This document shows positions 17,294-26,616 of a DNA stretch of 64,000 bases, in pieces. The notes under the pieces are model-generated. The model had not been told where the DNA came from. It searched no databases and saw only the letters and a program-made list of their open reading frames with translations. This DNA comes from an uncultured Neglectibacter sp. Its GTDB lineage: Bacteria; Bacillota; Clostridia; Oscillospirales; Acutalibacteraceae. Where the stretch lies: NCBI GenBank assembly GCA_947647615.1, contig CANSKS010000009.1, positions 1 to 64,000 of the forward strand. The letters are read 5' to 3'. Within the stretch, counting starts at the first letter, position 1. The number at the start of each line of letters is the position of its first letter. The position numbers and the translations under genes are program-made.

Positions 17294-18103
17294 ATGGAAA
17301 AAATGAAAGCGGCAATGATCGGTTTTTTGTCCAAGGAAAAGGATCCTTATGAGCAGTTGGAAATTTACGCGAAAATGGGTTACCGGGCCTTTGAAGGCGC
17401 GAACCTTTTACTGCGGGATGGCGACCCTTCCGAAAACCTGAAGCGGGTAAAATCTTTTGGAATGGAGCCTTTGGCTGTTCATCTCAACATCATGGACCCG
17501 CCTCCCATTGCCGATGTGATCAAAGACGCTCAGGCTACCGGTGTAAAGCGGGTTGCCTGTTATTGCGGATGCGCCGGCGCTTACCGGTTCGGCGGCCGTC
17601 CTACCCCGCCCACCTTGGACGAGCTGAAAAAGGAATGTGAGGCCTTCGACAAGGCCGCGGAAGAGCTTGGAAAAGAGGGCATTTCCCTCAGCTTCCACAA
17701 CCACGACGCGGAGTTTTTGCAGGTTTTGGGCGGCGTGCCCGTATTCTACCAAATGGTTGCCAACACTCAGTATTTAAAATTCGAAGTGGACTGCGGCTGG
17801 GTGGCCTACGCGGGCTGCGACCCCATTTATGTGATGAAGAACCTGGGCGACCGTATGGTTTCGGTACATATTAAGGATTTCGAGGCCGGAAGCTCCGTGA
17901 CCCGGGAAGAAGATTCCATTGTCATGCCCCGTTTTACCACTCCCGGCACCGGCGCTCTGGACTTGAAGGGCTGCCTGGAAACCGCTTTGGCCGCCGGTAT
18001 GGATTACGCCATTGTGGAGCAGGACTTCCAGTATAATCTCTCTCAGGAAGAGACCCTCCAGGCCGCTTACCTGAACATGAAGGAGACAGGCTTTGTAGAG
18101 TAA
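17294..18103 (+). CDS. TIM-barrel sugar phosphate isomerase/epimerase
   Basis: A 269-aa member of the xylose isomerase-like/AP-endonuclease 2 TIM-barrel superfamily, cytoplasmic and metal-dependent. Likely metal-site strands are LSFHNHDAEF, FEVDCGWV, VSVHIKDFE and the closing AIVEQDFQ, whose Glu is the usual last ligand. AGGAGGAATTTGTC precedes the ATG. It forms a pair with the related gene 101 bp downstream and diverges from the AraC-type regulator. It probably interconverts a keto sugar, inositol-like or oxidised sugar derived from the imported glycan; the exact reaction is unknown. Confidence 0.87.
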   Translation: MEKMKAAMIGFLSKEKDPYEQLEIYAKMGYRAFEGANLLLRDGDPSENLKRVKSFGMEPLAVHLNIMDPPPIADVIKDAQATGVKRVACYCGCAGAYRFGGRPTPPTLDELKKECEAFDKAAEELGKEGISLSFHNHDAEFLQVLGGVPVFYQMVANTQYLKFEVDCGWVAYAGCDPIYVMKNLGDRMVSVHIKDFEAGSSVTREEDSIVMPRFTTPGTGALDLKGCLETALAAGMDYAIVEQDFQYNLSQEETLQAAYLNMKETGFVE

Positions 18104-18204
18104 CCCCAGCCAGCGGGGGAATCCCCCATGGCAGCGCCGGGACTCCCTGGCGGGAGGTCAAATCCCGGCATAACCACGATTTTAACCGGAAAGGGATAAA
18201 CCAT

Positions 18205-18996
18205 ATGAAAATTCGGAAAGGTGTACAAGTCTTTACGGTCCGAGACTTCATCAAGACCCCGGAGGGGTATGAATCTTCCTTAAAAAAAATTAGTGAAATC
18301 GGTTATGACAGCGTTCAGACCTTCGGCTACCAGATGAGCGAAGAAGACCATAAGGCCTTTTTGAAGGACCTGGGGCTCAAACAGGAATCGGTAGGCGGAA
18401 GGTACGAGGAGCTGGTCCAGGACCCGGCGGCTGTGAAAAAAGCCATTGAGCTGGCCCATTTCTACGAAACCGACCTGGTTTCTGTAGGAACCATGCCGGT
18501 CCCCCTGCGGGAAAGCCGGGAAGGCTATTTGGAATATGCCGCAGGCATCAATAAAATTGGCGCCGAGATGAAAAAAGAAGGGGTAAAGCTGATCTACCAC
18601 CCCCACGCCCTGGAATTTTTCTCCCTGGGCGGCGGCGACACCGGCTTCGACGTGCTGTTCAACGAAACCGACCCCGAGGCCTTCTGGTATTGCCTGGATA
18701 CCCACTGGCTCCAGTCCGGCGGCAAAAACCCGCCCGATTATATCCGCAAGGTAAAGGGCCGCATGTCCATCATGCACTTTAAAGATTACCGCATTGTAGG
18801 CGGGGCCGACCCCATCGAGCAGGTCTGCAAGGATTTCGCCGAAGTGGGCGAGGGCAACCTGGACTGGCCTGCCATTATTGAGGCCTGCCGAGACATCGGC
18901 GTAGAAGCCGTTATCGTGGAGCAGGACGTTTGCCCCCGAGACCCCTTCCAGTGCCTGAAGACCAGCTTCGACAACATGGTAAAGCTCGGCCTGTAA
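18205..18996 (+). CDS. TIM-barrel sugar phosphate isomerase/epimerase (second of a pair)
   Basis: A 263-aa paralogue of the preceding gene, with matching metal-site strands LIYHPHALEF, YCLDTHWL, IMHFKDYR and VIVEQDVC. Only moderate similarity between the two suggests consecutive or distinct steps rather than simple duplication. AAGGGA lies upstream of the ATG. A strong terminator follows 40 bp after the stop, so the pair is a complete transcription unit. Confidence 0.87.
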   Translation: MKIRKGVQVFTVRDFIKTPEGYESSLKKISEIGYDSVQTFGYQMSEEDHKAFLKDLGLKQESVGGRYEELVQDPAAVKKAIELAHFYETDLVSVGTMPVPLRESREGYLEYAAGINKIGAEMKKEGVKLIYHPHALEFFSLGGGDTGFDVLFNETDPEAFWYCLDTHWLQSGGKNPPDYIRKVKGRMSIMHFKDYRIVGGADPIEQVCKDFAEVGEGNLDWPAIIEACRDIGVEAVIVEQDVCPRDPFQCLKTSFDNMVKLGL

Positions 18997-19035
18997 CAAA
19001 GCGTACTTCGTGCCATAGTAGCCTTTCTATTACCA

Positions 19036-19074
19036 AGGGAACGGCCCGCGGGCATCGCGGACCGTTCCCTCTTT
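19036..19074 (+). terminator. terminator of the isomerase pair
   Basis: AGGGAACGGCCCGCG pairs with CGCGGACCGTTCCCT (one C-A mismatch, five-base loop), followed by CTTTT. Confidence 0.85.
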
Positions 19075-19182
19075 TACGTTCTCTTTTTTCCTTTTCCGCA
19101 TCCTGCGGTTCAAAAAACTCCAGCCGGGCGGGGAAGAACCCTCCCTTTCCCGCTTAAGCTTATTATCCATGCTTCGCAGGGC

Positions 19183-19219
19183 AAAAAAACGCTCGCTTCC
19201 CTTCTTTGGGAAGCGGGCG
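19183..19219 (-). terminator. terminator of secDF
   Basis: On the minus strand CGCCCGCTTCCC, loop AAAGAA, GGGAAGCGAGCG, then seven T (19183-19189). It lies 31 bp after the secF stop. Confidence 0.9.
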
Positions 19220-19249
19220 AAAAATATTTTATGACAAAGAAAATGGAAC

Positions 19250-20209
19250 TCAGCCTTTGTTTTCCGCGGCGTCCTCCTGCCCGGCACGCTTGCGCAGCTG
19301 CCACCAGGTAAAGATATTGGGGGCAATACACTGGGAAGAGAAGCAGCCGGCCAGCACGCCCGCCATCATGGGAAGGGCAAAGGAGACCACCGAGCTGATT
19401 TGGAAGGCCATGGCCACTACCAGCACCACCAAAATAGCCAGGAAGGTGGTGGCGGAGGTGAGAAGGGTACGGCCCAGGGTCTGGTTCAGGCTCAAGTTCA
19501 TCACTTCCACATAGCTGGCCTTAGGGCCCAGCTTCCGCCTGTTTTCCCGCACACGGTCGTAAATAACAATGGTGCTGTTCAAGGAATAGCCCAAAATGGT
19601 AAGCACAACGCCAATGAAAATATCGTTCACGGAAAGCCCGAAAATTACAAACACACAAAAGGCGATCACCACGTCGTGGAGCAGGGCGATAATGGCAGTA
19701 ACACCGGCGGAGAAACCGCCGATTTTCCGGAACCGCAAGGTGATATAGGCCAGCATCAGCACGGCCGTAATGCCAAAGCACACCAGGCACTTTTGGAAGA
19801 ACCGGGCGCCCATGGTGGCGTCTACCGAGTTGGATTCCAAAAGCTCAAAGGAGAGCTGGTCATAGGTTTCGGTTAAAACCGTAGCCACCTGGCTTTGCTC
19901 CTCCGGGGTGAGGCTCTGGTTCCCCGCGAAGGAAATGGTCACCGATTTGGCATTGGAGTGAATCCCCTCGCTCACCGTCACCGAACAATCCTTCCCAAGC
20001 TGGTCCTTCACAATATCCTGTACAGTCTCCGGCGAAACCTCGCCGCCCTCTACGGAATAGCGGATCATGGCGCCGCCTACAAATTGAATATCCAGCTTTG
20101 GCCCCATAATAATACTGCACAAGATCCCAATGGCGATCAGGGCAATGGAAATGGCAAAGAAGAGCTTCCTCTTGCCGTAAAAATCGATCTGCAAGCTTTT
20201 CTCATTCAC
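19250..20209 (-). CDS. secF: protein translocase subunit SecF
   Basis: A membrane partner of SecD that uses the proton gradient to help pull secreted proteins through SecYEG. About 319 aa, with one N-terminal helix, a periplasmic-side domain from about 45 to 140, and five C-terminal helices. The C-terminal block SVNDIFIGVVLTILGYSLN and the stretch VIYDRVREN are SecF hallmarks. The start is uncertain: GTG at 20209 (GGGGG eight bases upstream, overlapping the secD stop) is preferred over TTG at 20224. Tight overlap implies translational coupling to secD. Confidence 0.95.
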   Translation of the reverse strand: MNEKSLQIDFYGKRKLFFAISIALIAIGILCSIIMGPKLDIQFVGGAMIRYSVEGGEVSPETVQDIVKDQLGKDCSVTVSEGIHSNAKSVTISFAGNQSLTPEEQSQVATVLTETYDQLSFELLESNSVDATMGARFFQKCLVCFGITAVLMLAYITLRFRKIGGFSAGVTAIIALLHDVVIAFCVFVIFGLSVNDIFIGVVLTILGYSLNSTIVIYDRVRENRRKLGPKASYVEVMNLSLNQTLGRTLLTSATTFLAILVVLVVAMAFQISSVVSFALPMMAGVLAGCFSSQCIAPNIFTWWQLRKRAGQEDAAENKG

Positions 20210-21614
20210 CGCGAGCACCCCCAAACAGCCATTTTTTATGCAAGCTCTTAAAGCCGGCCAAAGACATGGTCATCAGCCTGGTGGCAAACACACCCATAAT
20301 GAAGTTGGCAATAATGCCCACCAGCAGGGTGAAGCCGAAGGAGAAAATGGAACCGGTGGTAGACTGGCCAAAAATGGCAGAAAGGATGTTGCTGGGCCCA
20401 AACACGCCCATAAGCATAACTGCCACAATGGCCGTAGTGAGGTTGCCGTCGAAAATAGCCCAGAAGCTGCTGTGGAAGCCTCCCTGCAGGGCGCCGTCCA
20501 GGGTTTTCCCGTTCTTCAGCTCCTCCCGCACACGGCTGGCGGTAAGCACATTGGCGTCCACGCCAATGCCAATAGAAAGGATGAGACCTGCGATGCCGGG
20601 CAAAGTCATGGTAAAGGAATGGAAGGTGGGGAAGAAGCCGGAAATGGCCGCAAAGCAAATGCCCATCTGGCCGGCCAGGCTAATCACCGCCACCACACCG
20701 GGCAGGCGGAACACCAGAATCATGAGCACCGCGATCAAAAGGAAGGCGATAAGGCCCGCCATGGTCATGGCGTCCAGGGCCTGAGCGCCCAAGGTGGGAG
20801 CCAGAGAGTTAAAGTTGGAGGTCTCCAGAGCAAAGGGCAAAGCGCCCGCCTGGATCCTCATGGCCAAAGCCCGGGCTTCCTCTGTGGTGAAGCTTCCCTG
20901 AATGATCGCGCTGCCGTCGGTGATCACAGAATTGACGGTGGGGAAAGAGATCATCACATCGTCCATCCAAATGGAGATGGTCTGCCCCTGGAGCCGTTCG
21001 GTGGCCTCGGCAAACTTCTGCTTTCCCTCTTCGGAGAATTCCAGCATGACTACCGGGTCCTGCTGGCCCGTAGTGGAATCCTGCTGGTAGCCCAGGGAGG
21101 CCTTGGTCACGTCGGTGCCCTCTAAAATCACGGTTTCCGCCGTGACGCCGCTGGGGGTCTTATACACCATTTCCCCGTCGGAGCCGGGCTCCATGGTTTC
21201 GTATTCCATGCCTTCCCGGAAGGTCAAAAGAGCGGTGGAGGCCAGCTCTTCAATGGCCGCCTCCGGGTCAAAATCCATCTCCTCGCTCTTCCAGGGGAAC
21301 CGCACGATAATGCGGTTGTTGGCAGCGTCGGTGTAAAGCTCATAGTCGGTAATGTTGGTGGACACCATGCGGGTCTCAATAATCGACTTGGCCGATTCCA
21401 GCTCGTCGCTGGTGGCCTGTATCCCGCCGGCAGGGCTAAAGGTGGCTTCTACGCCGCCCCGGATATCAATACCCCACCTGATATCCTCGGCGCCTTTTAT
21501 GAAAGTCGTCTTGAAGTCACCGTTCTGGCCGTACACGCCAAACAGAGCCGTATACACCAGAGCCGCGATCAAGACTACCACCACAAAAAACACCGGTTTC
21601 TTTACTCGCTTCAT
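20202..21614 (-). CDS. secD: protein translocase subunit SecD
   Basis: A 470-aa inner-membrane subunit with an N-terminal helix (residues 7-25), a large extracytoplasmic P1-type domain to about 265, and five helices at the C-terminus. The motifs DIRGGVEATF and GIGVDANVL are diagnostic. GGAGG precedes the ATG at 21614. It is encoded upstream of secF and overlaps it. The gap in front of it carries a 36-bp tandem repeat array. Confidence 0.96.
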   Translation of the reverse strand: MKRVKKPVFFVVVVLIAALVYTALFGVYGQNGDFKTTFIKGAEDIRWGIDIRGGVEATFSPAGGIQATSDELESAKSIIETRMVSTNITDYELYTDAANNRIIVRFPWKSEEMDFDPEAAIEELASTALLTFREGMEYETMEPGSDGEMVYKTPSGVTAETVILEGTDVTKASLGYQQDSTTGQQDPVVMLEFSEEGKQKFAEATERLQGQTISIWMDDVMISFPTVNSVITDGSAIIQGSFTTEEARALAMRIQAGALPFALETSNFNSLAPTLGAQALDAMTMAGLIAFLLIAVLMILVFRLPGVVAVISLAGQMGICFAAISGFFPTFHSFTMTLPGIAGLILSIGIGVDANVLTASRVREELKNGKTLDGALQGGFHSSFWAIFDGNLTTAIVAVMLMGVFGPSNILSAIFGQSTTGSIFSFGFTLLVGIIANFIMGVFATRLMTMSLAGFKSLHKKWLFGGARGE

Positions 21615-21696
21615 GGGTGTTTTCCTCCAATTTGGCCTCGGGAAAACCCAAACCCTTTCCCGGGGCCAAGTATATTTCTTCCGTTACATACAAAAG

Positions 21697-21865
21697 GGAT
21701 TGTTGTAAAGCGGAGCTTACAACAATCCCTCGAGATTGCTGCAAACCAGAGCATACAACAATCCCTCGAGATTGCTGCAAACCAGAGCATACAACAATCC
21801 CTTGAGATTGCTGCAAACCAGAGTTTACAACAATCCTTCGGGATTGCTAAAGCAGAGCTTGCTAC
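21697..21865. repeat. array of 36-bp tandem repeats between ispH-rpsA and secD
   Basis: Units begin at 21721, 21757, 21793 and (degenerate) 21829, spaced exactly 36 bp, with a half unit before them. The first two units are identical; the third and fourth differ by a few bases. Each holds CAATCCCTCGAGATTG, which folds as CAATC/GATTG. There are no spacers. The 295-bp gap contains nothing else apart from a terminator-like hairpin and the secD ribosome-binding site. Confidence 0.9.
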
Positions 21866-21876
21866 AATCCCTCGGG

Positions 21877-21895
21877 AAAGCCGCTTCCCGGCTTT
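21877..21895 (-). terminator. weak terminator-like hairpin after ispH-rpsA
   Basis: AAAGCCG and CGGCTTT pair around CTTCC, with flanking GGG/CCC possible. On the minus strand it is not followed by a clear T-run, so termination is uncertain. Confidence 0.4.
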
Positions 21896-21909
21896 TTCCC
21901 CGACCGGAT

Positions 21910-23904
21910 TTATTCCTCGGTCTCGGTTTTTCCCTCTTCCGCCACGTAGACTACGGCGTCCTCCGGAGCGGCGGCCGCGGCTGCGTCGGCAGCTGCCTGC
22001 TGCTCTTCCAGCAACGCGCGGATGGAAAGGGAAACCCGGTGCTTTTCAAAATCGATCTCCGTGATCTTCACCTTCACCACGTCGCCTACCTTTAATACGT
22101 CCTGGGGCTTTTCAATGCGGCGGTCGGCGATCTGGGAAATATGAATCAAGCCGTCGATCCCGGGAATCACTGTGGCGAACGCGCCGAACTGGGTGAGGCC
22201 CACCACCTTGGCGTCGCACACCGTGCCCACCGGGTACTCGTTGCGCATCTTCTCCCAGGGGTTGTCCTCCGGCCGCTTGTAGCCCAGGGAGATCTTGCCG
22301 TTTTCCCGGTCCAGAGCCTTGATGTATACCTGGGCGGTATCGCCCACGTTCAACACCTCGCTGGGATGCTTAATGCGGTTCCAGGAGAGCTCGGAAATGT
22401 GAACCATGCCGTCCACGCCGCCCAAATCCACAAAAGCGCCAAAATTGGTAAGAGATTTCACCTTTCCGGTGAACTGCTGGCCCTCCTCGATATTCTCCCA
22501 GAACTTCTCCTGGGCCGCCTTGCGGTCTTCCCGGAGCACGCTGCGAATGGAGCCTACAGCCCGGCGGCGCTGGCGGTTTACTTCAATAATGCGGAACCGG
22601 ACCTCCGTACCCATCAGCTGGTTCAGGTCTTCCCCTCTGGAAAGGGTGGCCTGGGAAGCAGGCACAAACACCCGCATAGCGCCCTTCAAAACAATGACGC
22701 CGCCCTTTACCACTTCGATCACCTTGCCGGTAAGCACTTCGCCGCTTTCCTGGGCCTGGGCCACCTCATCCCAGCCCTTCATGGCGTCTACCCGGCGCTT
22801 GGAAAGCATAATGGTGCCTTCCTGGTCGTTGGTTTTCATGATGAGCAAATCCATCTCGTCGCCGATCTTTACCAGATCCTCCGGCTTGGCGGCAGGATCG
22901 TTGGAAAGCTCGGCCACCGGAATAAACCCGGCCTGCTTCCTGCCCACATCCACATACACTTCGGTAGGAGAAATGCCAACAACAACGCCGTGTACCTTTT
23001 CATCTGTATTTAAGCTTTTAAGGGATTCCTCAAGCATCTCCTCAAAATTCAGTTCATTGTTGTTTACTTCTGACATGGTAGCTAGTACCTCCTTTATTAT
23101 GCTTGCAGGCGTTGACGCACCCGCAGTGATACCAATTCTGGCATCGGCCCTCAAAGCCGGAAGCTCGTCCGCCCCCTCGATGAGAAAGGTAGGGCAGTAT
23201 TTCTCGCAGACCTCCCGCAGCTTAGCGGTGTTGGAGCTGTTCCTTCCGCCAATGACCAACATAAGGTCACAGCGCTGAGCCAAAGAGCAGGCTTCCTTTT
23301 GCCTCTTTGAAGTCGCATTACATATTGTAGCAAAAACTGAGGCGTTTGTACATAGGTTTTTCAGAGTTTTTAAAGTATTCTCCCATACTTTTACGGGAAA
23401 AGTTGTCTGGGCAGCCAGAGAAATGGGCCTATGAACCAGTTCCGGCTTTTCCTGGAAAAGCTCCCGGAGCTCTTCTCCATTCCGGACCACATAATATTCT
23501 CCCCCGCAATGCCCCAGGATCCCCCGCACCTCCGGGTGGTCCCGGTCTCCGGCCAGCAGGAACACTCGTCCCTCTTCCCCGGTCCTTTTGGCCAGGGCAT
23601 GGAGCTTTTTCACAAAGGGGCAGGTGGCATCTACATAGGGAATGCCCAGCTCCCGAATCCGTTGGGTCACCGCCCTGGGCACCCCATGGGAGCGAACGAC
23701 CAGCACATGGCCCGGAGGCGTGTCCTCCGGCCGGTCCACCGGCGTCACCCCCCGTTCCTGGAGCTCCGCCACCAGCCTGGGGTTGTGTATGATGGGCCCC
23801 AGGGTGGCCACCTGCTTTTCCTGGGCCAGCAGGTCATACACGGCCTTTACCGCCCGGTCTACCCCAAAGCAAAAGCCCGCGGATGGCGCCACTTCTACCT
23901 TCAT
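21910..23904 (-). CDS. ispH-rpsA: bifunctional HMBPP reductase (IspH) / 30S ribosomal protein S1
   Basis: A 664-aa fusion known from many Clostridia. Residues 1-285 are IspH, the last enzyme of the MEP isoprenoid pathway; the three cysteines for its iron-sulfur cluster lie in GFCFGV, DATCPF and TICNAT. Residues about 300-650 carry four S1 RNA-binding repeats (for example KGGVIVLKGAMRVFVPASQ, LTNFGAFVDLGGVDGMVHIS). The C-terminus is Ala/Glu-rich. The ATG at 23904 has AAGGGGA upstream and overlaps the end of plsC by four bases; longer upstream frames were rejected because the IspH N-terminus is MKVEVAPSAGFCFGV. Confidence 0.96.
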   Translation of the reverse strand: MKVEVAPSAGFCFGVDRAVKAVYDLLAQEKQVATLGPIIHNPRLVAELQERGVTPVDRPEDTPPGHVLVVRSHGVPRAVTQRIRELGIPYVDATCPFVKKLHALAKRTGEEGRVFLLAGDRDHPEVRGILGHCGGEYYVVRNGEELRELFQEKPELVHRPISLAAQTTFPVKVWENTLKTLKNLCTNASVFATICNATSKRQKEACSLAQRCDLMLVIGGRNSSNTAKLREVCEKYCPTFLIEGADELPALRADARIGITAGASTPASIIKEVLATMSEVNNNELNFEEMLEESLKSLNTDEKVHGVVVGISPTEVYVDVGRKQAGFIPVAELSNDPAAKPEDLVKIGDEMDLLIMKTNDQEGTIMLSKRRVDAMKGWDEVAQAQESGEVLTGKVIEVVKGGVIVLKGAMRVFVPASQATLSRGEDLNQLMGTEVRFRIIEVNRQRRRAVGSIRSVLREDRKAAQEKFWENIEEGQQFTGKVKSLTNFGAFVDLGGVDGMVHISELSWNRIKHPSEVLNVGDTAQVYIKALDRENGKISLGYKRPEDNPWEKMRNEYPVGTVCDAKVVGLTQFGAFATVIPGIDGLIHISQIADRRIEKPQDVLKVGDVVKVKITEIDFEKHRVSLSIRALLEEQQAAADAAAAAAPEDAVVYVAEEGKTETEE

Positions 23905-24593
23905 TGGCTTTCCCCTTCTTTTTGAGAAGTCTGCCCCGGCAAGGGCAGGCCCAGCTCCTTTAAGGTGCTCTCCCGCAGGCCGGCGATCTCCCCCATAATC
24001 ACCCGGCTGGCCCGGCGCAGCTGCATGCTGGAATCGTCGGGAATAGCCAAGGTCTCCGGGGAAATGGGCTTTCCGAACCGTATGAACATCTTGTGGAAGG
24101 GCCGGGGCAGCTTTCCGTCCTCTGCGGTAATACACACCGGCACAACGGGAGCCTTTACGCGGTAGGCCAAAAGGGCGGCCCCGGTTTTGGGCTTTTGCAG
24201 CTCTCCCGTCTTCGAGCGGTGGCCCTCGATGAAAACCCCCACTACGGCATTTTGCCGCAGCAGGTCATAGGCCTCCTGCAGCGCGTCGGTGCCGCCGGTG
24301 CCCCGCCGGACGGGAAAGGCTCCCAGCTTTCGAAGCAGCCCGCCAATAAACCAGTTCTGGAACAATTCCTCCTTTGCCATGTAAAACACCTGGCGCTTTT
24401 GGGCCAGCCCCAGCACCACAGGATCTTTCATGGCCACATGGTTGCTGCACAAAAGCACTGGCCCTTCCGCCGGAATGTTTTCCCGGCCCTTCACCTGAAT
24501 CCGGTACACCGGGAAGTAAAACAGCCACAGCAAAAATTTGCCCAGCCTGTACAGCCCTCCCATCCGTTTTGCCCGTGTTTCTTTTTTTCCCAT
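23901..24593 (-). CDS. plsC: 1-acyl-sn-glycerol-3-phosphate acyltransferase (PlsC family)
   Basis: A membrane-associated acyltransferase that makes phosphatidic acid from lysophosphatidic acid. In its 230 aa the HX4D catalytic motif is NHVAMKD (His52, Asp57) and the acceptor-binding block is FIEGHRSKTG, with His where EGTRS is usual. One N-terminal hydrophobic helix (about 17-32) anchors it. The ATG at 24593 is preferred to an upstream TTG because AGAGGT sits seven bases before it. It lies between cmk and ispH-rpsA, a common Clostridia gene order. Confidence 0.9.
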   Translation of the reverse strand: MGKKETRAKRMGGLYRLGKFLLWLFYFPVYRIQVKGRENIPAEGPVLLCSNHVAMKDPVVLGLAQKRQVFYMAKEELFQNWFIGGLLRKLGAFPVRRGTGGTDALQEAYDLLRQNAVVGVFIEGHRSKTGELQKPKTGAALLAYRVKAPVVPVCITAEDGKLPRPFHKMFIRFGKPISPETLAIPDDSSMQLRRASRVIMGEIAGLRESTLKELGLPLPGQTSQKEGESQ

Positions 24594-24658
24594 GGCTATG
24601 ACCTCTACCCTTTCCAAAAATTACAGTAACCTCTTCCAAGCCGGCGCCGCCGGCCGGC

Positions 24659-25333
24659 TTATTCCGCCTCCGCCATCCGTTCCCGAACCAGGGCCACCAG
24701 CCGGGCGATAGATTCCCGAAAGGAGATTCCGGTGGTATCCAGCAAAAGGGCATCCGGGGCAGGCTTTAAAGGGGCCGCCTCCCGGTGGGAATCCTGGTAA
24801 TCCCGCCGGAGAATTTCATCCAGGGTCTGCCGGTAATCTACCTTTCGCCCGGCTGCCTCCAGCTGGCGCACCCTGCGGCGGGCCCGTTCCTCCGGGGCCG
24901 CCGTCAGGAATATCTTCAGCTGGGCCTGGGGCAGCACCACCGTGCCGATGTCCCTGCCGTCCATCAACAGGTTATGCTCCTTTGCCAGGGCCCGCTGGCG
25001 GTCCACCAAAAAAGCCCGCACCGCCGGTATGGCCGCAACAGACGAAACAGCCGCCGAAACCTCCGGCGAGCGGATGAGGTCCGTGACCTCTTCCCCCTGC
25101 AGGAACATCTTCTGCCCTTCCTTCCCGAGCTCCATTCGCAAGTCCAGCCCCGGAAGGGCGGCCTCGATCTCCTTCCAAGCGGCAAGGTCTGCGCCCTGCC
25201 GCAGAAAATAAAGGGCAATGGTGCGGTACATGGCCCCCGTATCTACATATAAAAATCCCAGCTCCTTAGCTGCCGCTCTGGCGACGCTGGATTTCCCCGC
25301 CCCCGCGGGGCCGTCAATGGCTACCGAAAACAT
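24659..25333 (-). CDS. cmk: cytidylate kinase
   Basis: Phosphorylates CMP and dCMP with ATP in the cytoplasm. A 224-aa protein of normal length, with the P-loop GPAGAGKSS at residues 8-16, YVDTGAMYR, DGRDIGTVV (nucleotide contact) and the lid RARRRVRQLE. GGAGGAAAGAACAGG precedes the ATG. Confidence 0.96.
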   Translation of the reverse strand: MFSVAIDGPAGAGKSSVARAAAKELGFLYVDTGAMYRTIALYFLRQGADLAAWKEIEAALPGLDLRMELGKEGQKMFLQGEEVTDLIRSPEVSAAVSSVAAIPAVRAFLVDRQRALAKEHNLLMDGRDIGTVVLPQAQLKIFLTAAPEERARRRVRQLEAAGRKVDYRQTLDEILRRDYQDSHREAAPLKPAPDALLLDTTGISFRESIARLVALVRERMAEAE

Positions 25334-25377
25334 CCTGTTCTTTCCTCCTGTGGTTTTCTTTGTCCCCGCTCTTTTCC

Positions 25378-26616
25378 CTACAGCTGCCCGCCGGCCAGGC
25401 GGCCGGTGGCAAAGGCGATTTGCAGGTTATACCCGCCGGTATAGGCGTCCACATCCAAAATTTCCCCGGCAAAATAAAGCCCCTTAATAAGCTTCGAGGC
25501 CATTGTGCTGGGGTCCACCTCTTTGAGACTCACCCCTCCAGAAGTGACAATGGCCTCCGCAAGGGGACGGAAGCCCCGAACCTTTACGGAAAAATCCTTC
25601 AAAAGCTCCCCCAGTCCCTGCCGCTGCTCCCGGGTAAGGGAATGGCATCGGGTATCGCCGGGAATGCCGGAACGCTCCACCACCAGGGGGATGAGCTTTT
25701 GGGGCAGCAGTCCTTCCAGAGAATTGGCAAAAATTTTATTTTTATGCCCTTCCAGCTCCCGCAGCAGCCGAAGGTCCAGCTGCCGGGGGTCCAGGGCGGG
25801 CTTCAGATCTATATGGACTGTGTATTTCCCGGGCTCCATGGGATGCAGGTGGGCGGAAGCGCTTAAAACCGTGGGGCCGGAAAGGCCAAAATGGGTGAAG
25901 AGCAGCTCACCGAAGTCCTCATACACAGGCTTCTTTTTCCCCGCAGCCGTCACCCTCACCCCGCAGTTGCGCAGGGAAAGACCCATGGCCCGGCTGCAAA
26001 ACTCCCCCTCCTCCACCAGGGGCACTAAGGAGGGCAGCAAAGGGGAAACCGTGTGGCCCAAGGCCTTTGCCAGGCGGCTGCCGTCTCCATTGGAACCGGT
26101 GCCAGGGTAAGAAGCGCCCCCGCAGGCCAGCAGCACGGTTTTTGCCCCAAACCGCCCCCGGCGGGTGTCCACTCCCAAAACCTTCCCCTCCCGGACCGCT
26201 ACGGAAAGAGCCTGCTCCTGCAGTACATGAACGCCCTGCTCCAGCACAAAGGCCCCCAAAGCCCCGGCAATGTCTTCCGCCCTGTCGGAGACAGGGAACA
26301 CACGCCTGCCCCGCTCCGTTTTCAAAGGGACGCCCCGTTCCTCAAAAAAAGCCATGACCTCTTCCGGCGGGAAAGCGGAAAGAGCCCCATAAAGAAATTT
26401 TCCACCTCGGGGGGTGTTTTGAATAACCTCCTGGGCGGAACAATGGTTTGTAACATTACACCGGCCCTTCCCGGTAATGCGCAGCTTCCGGCCCAGCTTT
26501 TCGTTCTTTTCCAGGAGCAGGGTCTTCCGGCCCCGGCCGGCGCAAACGCCGGCCGCCATCAGGCCCGCAGGGCCTCCCCCCACTACAATGGCGTCATATT
26601 GTTCCAAAAAGCTCAA
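25378..26616 (-). CDS. BaiN/HI0933-like flavoprotein (NAD(P)/FAD-dependent oxidoreductase)
   Basis: A 412-aa FAD protein. The dinucleotide-binding fold begins at once (VVGGGPAGLMAAG, residues 11-23), with GKGRCNVTN typical of the HI0933/YhiN family and a C-terminal return GLYFAGEILDVDAYTGGYN. The substrate is not settled for the family; some members are annotated as aminoacetone oxidases or bile-acid reductases. The start is TTG at 26616, overlapping the stop of the regulator gene upstream, with GAAGGCGG close before it; no ATG would preserve the FAD motif. Confidence 0.88.
   Translation of the reverse strand: MSFLEQYDAIVVGGGPAGLMAAGVCAGRGRKTLLLEKNEKLGRKLRITGKGRCNVTNHCSAQEVIQNTPRGGKFLYGALSAFPPEEVMAFFEERGVPLKTERGRRVFPVSDRAEDIAGALGAFVLEQGVHVLQEQALSVAVREGKVLGVDTRRGRFGAKTVLLACGGASYPGTGSNGDGSRLAKALGHTVSPLLPSLVPLVEEGEFCSRAMGLSLRNCGVRVTAAGKKKPVYEDFGELLFTHFGLSGPTVLSASAHLHPMEPGKYTVHIDLKPALDPRQLDLRLLRELEGHKNKIFANSLEGLLPQKLIPLVVERSGIPGDTRCHSLTREQRQGLGELLKDFSVKVRGFRPLAEAIVTSGGVSLKEVDPSTMASKLIKGLYFAGEILDVDAYTGGYNLQIAFATGRLAGGQL

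Noticed and set aside
21697-21865. CRISPR array (36-bp repeats)
   Set aside because: The 36-bp units are directly adjacent with no variable spacers, and no cas gene is present.
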